A DNA stretch of 5,504 nucleotides from Candidatus Zixiibacteriota bacterium (GTDB lineage: Bacteria > Zixibacteria > MSB-5A5 > GN15 > JACZUZ01). The notes beneath the pieces were generated by a model. The model made no database searches, was not told the origin of the DNA, and saw only the letters and a list, made by a program, of their open reading frames with translations. Positions 1 to 4,988 of this stretch are shown here, piece after piece; positions within the stretch are counted from its first letter, which is position 1, and each line of letters opens with the position of its first letter. The translations under genes were made by a program, and so were the position numbers. The stretch is from contig JADFNA010000144.1 in NCBI GenBank assembly GCA_022563625.1, positions 1-5,504 on the forward strand. Direction: 5' to 3'.

Positions 1-1
1 A

Positions 2-1204
2 ACTATGATGCCTTTCCCACATATCGCCGTAATTCTTGACAAAACCCCGTTTTATGTCGAGTCGGGAGGACAAATTAGTGACTTAGGTGTCTTGCGTGGC
101 GAGTCTCTGGAAATAAGAATCACGGCTATGCATAAGCATAACGATTTCTATATACACGAAGGCGAAGTAGTTCGAGGCGAAATGAGTGATATTATCGACG
201 CAATCGACATTGAGGTTACCGCTGAAGTTGATGGACCGCGCCGTATCAACATCATGCGTAATCACACCGCGACGCATCTGATGCATGCCGCGCTGCGCCG
301 GATTCTCGGCGAACATGTCGAACAGGCCGGGTCGCTAGTGTCAGATGAAAAACTGCGTTTTGATTTTTCACACTTTGAGGGGCTGACAAAAGAACAAGTT
401 TCCGAAGTTGAACAAACTGTCAATGCGGAGATAATGAAAGCCAGCAAAGTTATGACCGCAGTAATGTCGCTCGAAGAAGCCAAGAAAACCGGCGCGATGG
501 CGCTGTTTGGTGAAAAGTATAGTGACAAGGTGCGCGTGGTCAGTGTCGGAGAGTTTTCCAAAGAACTTTGTGGTGGTACGCATGTATCTAACACTTCAGA
601 AATCGGACCGTTTATGATAACGCTTGAAGGGGGTATCGCATCCGGTATCAGGCGAATTGAGGCCATTACGGGAGAGCAGGCGATTGCAAAAATGTTGAGA
701 GACAAAAGCGCGGTGGGTGAAGTGAGCCGCAATTTGAAAACTCCCGAGGAACAAGTGGCTATGGCTGTCCGCAAACTCATTGACGACAGCCAGCGTCTGC
801 AAAAAGATATAAAGAAGCTCAAGCAGATACGGTTTTCATCCGGCGAGGCTGTTGGTGAGTGTGACAAAATCGGGGCGCTGATATATCAGACTCATGATTT
901 CGGTGAAGTCGAACGTGACGAAATAACCGGTTGGGCGGACGGCTTTAAGAATGCAAGCGGACCGGTTGTTGCCGCTGCGCTTGGCGCGGTCAATGGCAAA
1001 GTGATGCTGGTGAGTTCCGCCAGCCCTGCAGCGGTCGCAGCGGGGATTCATATTGGCAATGCCGCAAAGCGATTGTTCGAACGATTCGGCTCGCGCGGCG
1101 GCGGCCGGGAGAATTTCGCACAGGGCGCCGCTCCACCGGATGTTAGTCCAGCAGAGCTGTTTGCGGCTTACAAAGAAATACTCAGTGAAGTGACGAAAGT
1201 ATAG
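2..1204 (+). CDS. alaS: Alanyl-tRNA synthetase, C-terminal part (editing and C-Ala domains), 5' end cut by window
   Basis: AlaS charges tRNA-Ala in the cytoplasm and hydrolyses mischarged Ser- or Gly-tRNA-Ala. Only the last ~400 residues are here; the frame is open to the window edge and the catalytic and tRNA-recognition domains (usually ~450 residues) would lie upstream. Residues are counted from the ATG at 5, which is an internal codon. DKTPFYVESGGQ (12-23) opens the editing domain. The zinc/editing motifs are complete: H87-TAT-H91 and C189-GGT-H193. A coiled-coil-like helix spans about 225-280. The C-Ala (DHHA1) domain follows, with the glycine-rich GSRGGGRENFAQG near 362-374. The gene ends with TAG, 49 nt before the GGGP synthase gene, and is probably its operon partner. 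A free-standing AlaX-L editing protein has a similar layout, but the sequence around HTATHLMHAALR reads as standard bacterial AlaS, so truncation by the window is much likelier. Confidence 0.96.
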   Translation, partial: TMMPFPHIAVILDKTPFYVESGGQISDLGVLRGESLEIRITAMHKHNDFYIHEGEVVRGEMSDIIDAIDIEVTAEVDGPRRINIMRNHTATHLMHAALRRILGEHVEQAGSLVSDEKLRFDFSHFEGLTKEQVSEVEQTVNAEIMKASKVMTAVMSLEEAKKTGAMALFGEKYSDKVRVVSVGEFSKELCGGTHVSNTSEIGPFMITLEGGIASGIRRIEAITGEQAIAKMLRDKSAVGEVSRNLKTPEEQVAMAVRKLIDDSQRLQKDIKKLKQIRFSSGEAVGECDKIGALIYQTHDFGEVERDEITGWADGFKNASGPVVAAALGAVNGKVMLVSSASPAAVAAGIHIGNAAKRLFERFGSRGGGRENFAQGAAPPDVSPAELFAAYKEILSEVTKV

Positions 1205-1253
1205 CGCGGTTATTTCAAACCAGAATCGGCTGCAGCAAGAGAACGGAAAGACA

Positions 1254-2021
1254 TTGCACACCAGCGTATACGACAAACTTACCCTAGGCGTCATGAAAAA
1301 CGGTGGAGGATTCCTGCTTCTGGTGGATCCGGACCGCGGGATGCTGTCTGATATTTTGCCGCTGGTAGAAGAAGCAGGCGCGGCTGGCGCTGATGCGATA
1401 CTTGTTGGGACGTCATTTTTGTTCAACAGTGATTTTCCCGAAGCGATAAGACAGATAAAGCGGGCCTCAACAGTTCCGGTGATTTTGTTTCCCGGAAGCG
1501 CATCGCAGGTCACCCCCGGCGCGGACGCTATCTTATTTATGTCGTTGATATCCGGAAGGAACCCGGCGTATTTGATTGACGAGCAAGTACGCGGAGCGCC
1601 GCTGGTGAAATCCTACGGCATCGAAGCGATACCAACCGGTTACATGCTGATTGAATCGGGTTCATACACATCTGTTGAATTCGTTTCTAATACACGCCCG
1701 ATTCCACGCAGCAAAGGAGATCTGGCGGCCGCCCATGCGCTGGCCGCTGAGTATCTAGGCATAAAGCTGGTGTATCTGGAGGCCGGTTCCGGCGCCCGGC
1801 TGGCAGTGCCTGAAAAAATGATCACAGAAGTGTCATCACAGATTACAATTCCGGTTGTGGTCGGCGGCGGGATTGTCACCCCTGAGGACGCTGCGAAATC
1901 AATCAACGCAGGCGCATCGTTTGTTGTTGTTGGCACACGCTTCGAAGCGCCATCATCACAACAGCGCCTGCGTGAATTCGCCGAGGCGTGCCATCCATTA
2001 CTGGTAAAAAGCGCGAACTGA
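1254..2021 (+). CDS. Geranylgeranylglyceryl phosphate synthase family protein (group II, bacterial)
   Basis: This TIM-barrel prenyltransferase family joins a polyprenyl diphosphate (typically geranylgeranyl) to sn-glycerol-1-phosphate, the first committed step of archaeal-type ether lipids (EC 2.5.1.41). Visible in the 255-aa product: VDPDRG (24-29) with the metal-binding aspartate D25, LFPGS (78-82), PTGYMLIE (127-134) followed by the SNTRPIP strand, YLEAGSGA (174-181), and the phosphate-binding loops GGGI (204-207) and GTRFE (227-231). The length is normal for the family. The start is a TTG at 1254: it gives the expected N-terminus (SVYDKL...GGGFLLLVDPD) and has an AAGAGAA stretch (1237-1243) about 10 nt upstream. 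The next in-frame ATG at 1293 would cut into the first strand. The gene sits 49 nt after alaS and 47 nt before the phosphoheptose isomerase gene. The family is well supported; prenyl chain length and the true product in this organism are not known. Confidence 0.93.
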   Translation: MHTSVYDKLTLGVMKNGGGFLLLVDPDRGMLSDILPLVEEAGAAGADAILVGTSFLFNSDFPEAIRQIKRASTVPVILFPGSASQVTPGADAILFMSLISGRNPAYLIDEQVRGAPLVKSYGIEAIPTGYMLIESGSYTSVEFVSNTRPIPRSKGDLAAAHALAAEYLGIKLVYLEAGSGARLAVPEKMITEVSSQITIPVVVGGGIVTPEDAAKSINAGASFVVVGTRFEAPSSQQRLREFAEACHPLLVKSAN

Positions 2022-2068
2022 TCCGGCTGCTTCCAAGCGGCCCTCTGGAAATTCAAGGGCGGACTGAC

Positions 2069-2665
2069 ATGAGTCTAAAACCTGAAGAACGAATAAGCTT
2101 CCTTAAGAAATCCGCAGACGATGCGATATCTTTACGCCGGACGCTGATTGAGGACCACCTAAAAAGCATTAGTGATCTGGCGGCGCGCATGGCGGCTGTG
2201 ATTGGCGGCGGGCGGAAAATTCTCGTATGCGGCAACGGCGGCAGCGCCGCAGACAGTTCACATCTGGTTACGGAGCTGGTAGTCAGGCTGGCCGCGTCGC
2301 GAAACAGAACCGCGCTGCCGGCTATCTCGCTTGCAGCAGATTCGGCGGTCTTGACGGCCTCGGCTAATGATTTCGGTTTTGACCAGGTCTTCGCGCGCCA
2401 GGTGGAGGCGCTCGGCGGCGCCGGTGATATGTTGCTGTTGTTATCCACCTCTGGCAAATCTTCCAATTTATTGCGGGCCGCTGAAACTGCGATCAAGCGC
2501 AAACTGGTCGTGTGCGCATTGCTCGGCGCTGATGGCGGCGATTTGTTGGAGTTTGTAGAAGAGTCTGTGATCGTCCCTTCGGATTCCACTCAACGAATTC
2601 AGGAAGAGCAGAAGTTTATTATACATGCGCTGGTTGAGTTGATTGAATCTGATTTGTTCGGTTAA
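2069..2665 (+). CDS. gmhA: Phosphoheptose isomerase (sedoheptulose-7-phosphate isomerase, SIS domain)
   Basis: GmhA converts sedoheptulose 7-phosphate to D-glycero-D-manno-heptose 7-phosphate, the first step towards ADP- or GDP-heptose for LPS core or other glycans, in the cytoplasm. The 198-aa product has the length and order of E. coli GmhA: GNGGS (55-59), a helix carrying H65 and E69, NDFGF (100-104), phosphate-binding STSGKS (126-131), and Q178 with H186 near the end. H65, E69, Q178 and H186 match the four zinc ligands of the E. coli enzyme (H61, E65, Q172, H180), so it looks catalytically intact and not like a generic SIS-domain regulator. The ATG at 2069 is chosen because AAGGGCGGA lies just upstream (2055-2063) and the protein then begins like its relatives. 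An in-frame GTG at 1988 would overlap the preceding gene and add 27 unconserved residues. No kinase or nucleotidyltransferase of the pathway is in the window. Confidence 0.93.
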   Translation: MSLKPEERISFLKKSADDAISLRRTLIEDHLKSISDLAARMAAVIGGGRKILVCGNGGSAADSSHLVTELVVRLAASRNRTALPAISLAADSAVLTASANDFGFDQVFARQVEALGGAGDMLLLLSTSGKSSNLLRAAETAIKRKLVVCALLGADGGDLLEFVEESVIVPSDSTQRIQEEQKFIIHALVELIESDLFG

Positions 2666-2712
2666 CTCACGCCTGTTTCAAGATTTTATCCCTCGGAATT
2701 ATCTGATTGCAC

Positions 2713-3969
2713 ATGAACCTCGCATCGTATATCCGCAGGGCCTGGCTGGTTTCATTCGCTGGCTATTGCTTGTGTTTGACATTTGCGATCGCTTACTCGC
2801 ATGTGTTAGTTGGAATTGCGCTCGTTTTTCTGTTTTTTGATATGTTGCTCAGCGCAGACTTGCGGCTTAGCCCAAGTGAGAAACGCCTCTACTTGTTGAT
2901 TGGAATCTACGTCACATGGGAGATATTCTCCGCGCTGGTTAATGATTCACCGGCGCGATCGCTCTGGACATTGAAAGAGGAATGGCTGTTTCTGTTTGTT
3001 CCGCTGGCTCTCAGGGCGATGCTGCGGGAGCGTTGGCGGGAAAGATTCCTGTTCGCTCTGGCGTTGTCAACAATTGTTCTTGGATTGTATGGCTGGTTGC
3101 AGCATTTCTTTTTTCTTAATCTGAGGCCGGACTTTGCCCTCGGAATTATGCCCGACGGACTCGCCCGCGCCAGCGGAGCATTCCACAACACCCTGACATA
3201 CGGAAATTTGTTTGCGTTGTTGAGTGTCGTGTTTGTCACATTGGCGCTGTATACCCGGGCCAATGGTATTCGCTGGCTGTATGCGGCCGCCGGAATTATT
3301 GCCGGCGGGGCCACGGTGTTTTCATACAGCCGGGGCCCGATTGTCGCGTTGACTGTCGGGTTGGCCCTGGCTGCGGCGTTGTCATTCAGGATTTCTCGCC
3401 AGCTGGCGCTGGGATTTCTTGCATTGATAGTCATTTCGGGCGCGCTTCTGGCGCCTAATTTGGTAGATCGGTTCCGGGCCGCTCTGAATCCTGATGAGAG
3501 CAAACAAACACTTCGCGACAAGGCCGTTTCGCGCATCACCATTTGGTCTACGACTGTTGAGATTATCACTGAACACCCGCTGTTTGGTGTCGGACCGGGA
3601 AACTTCTATGACGCCTACAAGAAAAAAGCGCCGGACTTGTCGGTGCACTTTTCGCATGCCCATAATGATGCGCTCAACATTGCCGCCTACGCGGGGGTCC
3701 CCGCGGCGGCGTTATATTTATGCATCTGGGGATATTTGTTGTATCTGTTTTCCCGCGAAACGTTTCGCCGCCGGCCAGGTGATCCCGGCGCCGCTGTTCT
3801 CGCGGCCTCGCTGGCAGGTATAGTGGTATTTTTTGTAGCCTCTCAAACTGAAGCGGCGTTTTCTGATGAGGAGGTCCGATCGTTCTTGATGGTCTTGTGG
3901 GGATTCGGCCTCTGGGCGCTCGATACCGGCTCTGGGCGGTTTTCGGGTCCAACCAGCCAAGCTCAATAA
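2713..3969 (+). CDS. O-antigen ligase / Wzy-type polymerase family membrane protein
   Basis: This is a polytopic inner-membrane glycosyltransferase of the O-antigen ligase superfamily (Wzy_C). Members transfer undecaprenyl-linked glycans to lipid A-core (WaaL) or polymerise repeat units (Wzy) at the periplasmic face. The 418-aa product shows about 11-12 hydrophobic segments (roughly 11-47, 59-76, 90-101, 112-134, 162-180, 187-248, 326-346, 358-378, 388-404). It has a larger polar periplasmic loop at 250-320 holding the family hallmarks: FGVGPGNF (291-298) and HAHND (315-319). SYSRGP (204-209) carries the conserved arginine R207. The ATG at 2713 is used. A TTG at 2707 adds two residues and is better spaced from a weak GGAA (2695-2698), so it remains possible. 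It lies 47 nt after gmhA, which fits an LPS-assembly role and favours ligase over polymerase, but sequence alone does not separate the two. Confidence 0.88.
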   Translation: MNLASYIRRAWLVSFAGYCLCLTFAIAYSHVLVGIALVFLFFDMLLSADLRLSPSEKRLYLLIGIYVTWEIFSALVNDSPARSLWTLKEEWLFLFVPLALRAMLRERWRERFLFALALSTIVLGLYGWLQHFFFLNLRPDFALGIMPDGLARASGAFHNTLTYGNLFALLSVVFVTLALYTRANGIRWLYAAAGIIAGGATVFSYSRGPIVALTVGLALAAALSFRISRQLALGFLALIVISGALLAPNLVDRFRAALNPDESKQTLRDKAVSRITIWSTTVEIITEHPLFGVGPGNFYDAYKKKAPDLSVHFSHAHNDALNIAAYAGVPAAALYLCIWGYLLYLFSRETFRRRPGDPGAAVLAASLAGIVVFFVASQTEAAFSDEEVRSFLMVLWGFGLWALDTGSGRFSGPTSQAQ

Positions 3970-4034
3970 TAGCAATAGATTCCGGCGCCCGGGGGATGAC
4001 CGGAGGGAGCGGCCTTTGCTGTATGTGAAAGGGC

Positions 4035-4062
4035 TTGACATTCCTCTTCCTGGCTGTATACT
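4035..4062 (+). promoter_or_regulatory. Sigma70-type promoter for the DUF3098-like gene
   Basis: A perfect -35 hexamer TTGACA (4035-4040) is followed after 16 nt by TATACT (4057-4062), which matches the -10 consensus at five of six positions. Transcription would start near 4069-4070, giving a leader of about 57 nt before the ATG at 4127. It is the best promoter-like sequence in the window, and it lies in the gap after the ligase gene where a new transcription unit is expected. It may also drive the two tRNA genes downstream, since nothing comparable was seen in 4412-4488. Confidence 0.72.
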
Positions 4063-4126
4063 TAGCGCGCTGTAACGGGTTAACTTGCAGGACGTTACGG
4101 TAATTGAGGAGATCCAGCACGGAATT

Positions 4127-4411
4127 ATGGCCCAACACTCAGATCACAGATCAGTTCAAAAGGCAGATCAAGGCTCAGAATTCAGTTGGCCTTTCGGAAA
4201 GAAGAATTATCTGATTTTCGGGACCGGCCTGATTGTGATTATTCTTGGCTACTGGGCTTTAGGTAATACTGCTGTTGATCCTGACCCGAGTGATGCGAGC
4301 TGGGGACAAACATTCCTGACCCTGGCGCCGGCGCTTTTGGTGTTGGGTTATTGTGTTTTGATACCAATCTCTCTGATTATTAACGGGCGCGGCAATAAAG
4401 AAGGGGAATGA
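4127..4411 (+). CDS. Small two-helix membrane protein, DUF3098-like
   Basis: The 94-aa product has a polar N-terminus (1-19), then WPFGKKNY (21-28) leading into a transmembrane helix (about 29-46). A short acidic external loop follows (DPDPSDASWG, 51-60), then a second helix (about 63-85) containing LAPALLVLGY (66-75) and a short charged tail. The F-G-K-x-N-Y entry and the TLAP...LLGY second helix resemble DUF3098, a small family common in Bacteroidota and relatives whose function is unknown to me. It follows the strong promoter at 4035-4062. The start is uncertain: ATG 4127 has a good GAGGAG (4106-4111), but about 15 nt away, and GGAA (4121-4124) too close. An in-frame TTG at 4085 would give 108 aa with an extra unconserved N-terminus. 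The family assignment is from memory of the motif, so it is moderate. Confidence 0.75.
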   Translation: MAQHSDHRSVQKADQGSEFSWPFGKKNYLIFGTGLIVIILGYWALGNTAVDPDPSDASWGQTFLTLAPALLVLGYCVLIPISLIINGRGNKEGE

Positions 4412-4459
4412 ACATCCCGCGCCAGACGGGAAGTCGAATCATGAGTCGCCCTGAGTAAG

Positions 4460-4484
4460 TGTGTCGGAGTGAAAACCTGACACA
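4460..4484 (+). repeat. Hairpin upstream of tRNA-Val (TGTGTC/GACACA)
   Basis: TGTGTC (4460-4465) pairs with GACACA (4479-4484). A further GG/CC pair (4466-4467 with 4476-4477) can extend the stem past a bulged T. The arm ends 4 nt before the first base of tRNA-Val. There is no T-run, so it is not a standard terminator; it could be a processing stem or chance. A similar hairpin lies 3' of the tRNA. Confidence 0.4.
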
Positions 4485-4488
4485 GTTT

Positions 4489-4562
4489 GGGCGATTAGCT
4501 CAGTTGGTTAGAGCGCCTGCCTTACACGCAGGAAGTCACTGGTTCGAATCCAGTATCGCCCA
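4489..4562 (+). tRNA. tRNA-Val (anticodon TAC)
   Basis: This is a complete 74-nt cloverleaf. The acceptor arm GGGCGAT (4489-4495) pairs perfectly with ATCGCCC (4555-4561), with discriminator A4562. The D-loop has the usual AGCTCAGTTGGTTAGAGC form. The anticodon stem is CCTGC/GCAGG (4516-4520, 4528-4532) around loop CTTACAC, with anticodon TAC at 4523-4525, which reads GTA and other valine codons. The T arm holds GGTTCGAATCC. CCA is not encoded (GTAG follows), so a CCA-adding enzyme must finish it. It lies 61 nt before tRNA-Asp on the same strand. Confidence 0.97.
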
Positions 4563-4570
4563 GTAGATTC

Positions 4571-4595
4571 GTGTCACTTGGAGTTCGTGTGACAC
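4571..4595 (+). repeat. Hairpin between the two tRNA genes (GTGTCAC/GTGACAC)
   Basis: GTGTCAC (4571-4577) and GTGACAC (4589-4595) form a perfect 7-bp stem with an 11-nt loop, starting 9 nt after the tRNA-Val 3' end. Its sequence echoes the hairpin on the other side of the tRNA: both end in TGACACA. No T-run follows directly, so read-through into tRNA-Asp is expected. A role in separating or processing the two tRNAs is possible but inferred. Confidence 0.45.
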
Positions 4596-4623
4596 AATGT
4601 TGTAATTTTATCCCGCCTTTTTC

Positions 4624-4697
4624 GGGGTTGTAGTTCAGTTGGTTAGAACGCCTGCCTGTCACGCAGGAGGTCGCGAGTTCGAGTCTCGTCAACCCCG
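4624..4697 (+). tRNA. tRNA-Asp (anticodon GTC)
   Basis: This is a complete 74-nt cloverleaf. The acceptor arm GGGGTTG (4624-4630) pairs with CAACCCC (4690-4696), with discriminator G4697, as usual for tRNA-Asp. The anticodon stem CCTGC/GCAGG (4651-4655, 4663-4667) surrounds loop CTGTCAC with anticodon GTC at 4658-4660. The T arm is GCGAG-TTCGAGT-CTCGT, with one G-U pair. CCA is not encoded. A run of six T (4699-4704) comes 1 nt after the discriminator and could end transcription, with the acceptor arm as the stem. CCCG at 4612-4615 in the leader could pair with the CGGG that enters the acceptor arm (4623-4626), competing with folding of the precursor. Confidence 0.97.
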
Positions 4698-4735
4698 CTT
4701 TTTTGCCAACGAATTCACTCTTGTTTATTTCTCGA

Positions 4736-4768
4736 CATGTTGTATCATATAACATGAGATACAATATG
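4736..4768. promoter_or_regulatory. Operator-like 11-bp imperfect dyad with a second, interleaved inverted repeat
   Basis: CATGTTGTATC (4736-4746) and GATACAATATG (4758-4768) form an 11-bp inverted repeat with one mismatch (a G-U in RNA), separated by 11 nt. Within it, CATGTT (4736-4741) can instead pair with AACATG (4751-4756). The AT-rich stretch also holds a poor -10-like TATCAT (4743-4748), 16 nt after TTGTTT (4721-4726). If that is a promoter, the dyad would cover its -10 region like a repressor operator for the genes at 4855 and 4989. The symmetry is directly visible; its function is inferred. Confidence 0.4.
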
Positions 4769-4794
4769 AAAAAGAAACCCACCTAAAAGGTGGG
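4769..4794 (-). terminator. Hairpin CCCACC-TAAAA-GGTGGG with a T-run on the minus strand
   Basis: CCCACC (4778-4783) and GGTGGG (4789-4794) make a perfect 6-bp GC-rich stem with a 5-nt loop. Read on the minus strand it is followed by TTTCTTTTT (complement of 4769-4777), the layout of an intrinsic terminator. No minus-strand gene is evident that would end here, so it may block antisense transcription or act instead as a plus-strand leader hairpin. GGTGGGC (4789-4795) can alternatively pair with GCCCATC (4819-4825). Confidence 0.4.
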
Positions 4795-4854
4795 CCACCC
4801 GGCCTTTAATCGGACGTTGCCCATCAGTGTCGCAAATTGAGGGAAAAGCAAGGA

Positions 4855-4962
4855 ATGACTTTTCGAAGTGTTTTTGTGTCTGTCTTTATCGGGACCGCTC
4901 TGATCGTGGCGGCAATGCTTATTAACCAAGCCCACCAAAATCGGTGGATCGGCTGGCCGTGA
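4855..4962 (+). CDS. Putative 35-aa single-helix membrane microprotein
   Basis: A short reading frame opens with ATG at 4855, ends with TGA, and lies 26 nt before the receiver-domain gene. GAGGG (4839-4843) lies 11 nt upstream and AAGG (4850-4853) immediately before the ATG, so initiation is plausible. The product starts MTFRSVF, has one hydrophobic helix at about residues 5-23 (the core, IGTALIVAAMLI, lies at 12-23), and ends in a short polar, tryptophan-bearing tail (NQAHQNRWIGWP, 24-35). The hydrophobic stretch resembles the N-terminal anchors of membrane-bound multiheme cytochromes, but there is no CXXCH here, and the next frame also closes soon, so a degraded cytochrome start is only a guess. 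No family is recognised. It could be a real small membrane peptide co-transcribed with the regulator, or a chance frame. Confidence 0.4.
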   Translation: MTFRSVFVSVFIGTALIVAAMLINQAHQNRWIGWP

Positions 4963-4988
4963 ATCGCCGGAATAGGAGTGGGATCTCT

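Noticed and set aside
5..7. ATG at 5 as the true start of a stand-alone editing protein
   Set aside because: The frame is open to the edge and the sequence is that of bacterial AlaS from the editing domain onward, so the ATG is most likely internal.
262..867. Long minus-strand 201-codon frame inside alaS
   Set aside because: It is a shadow of the alaS coding sequence, serine-rich and low in recognisable content; the plus frame has all AlaS motifs.
1988..2068. GTG at 1988 as the gmhA start
   Set aside because: It would overlap the GGGP synthase end and add 27 residues not expected in the family; ATG 2069 has a better ribosome-binding site.
2907..3569. Minus-strand 220-codon frame inside the O-antigen ligase gene
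   Set aside because: It is antisense to a clear membrane protein with family motifs and resembles no known protein.
3981..4004. Terminator after the ligase gene: TCCGG/CCGGA stem with a GC-rich 14-nt loop
   Set aside because: The stem is only 5 bp, the loop is long and no T-run follows, so there is not enough to call a terminator.
4415..4431. TCCCG/CGGGA hairpin just after the DUF3098-like gene
   Set aside because: It is a short 5-bp stem with a 7-nt loop and no T-run; it could be chance and does not support a terminator call.
4522..4782. Minus-strand 86-codon frame containing TGFEPVTSCV and LELATSCVTGRRSNQLNY
   Set aside because: This is the well-known false protein produced by antisense reading of tRNA genes; it overlaps both tRNAs and has no independent support.
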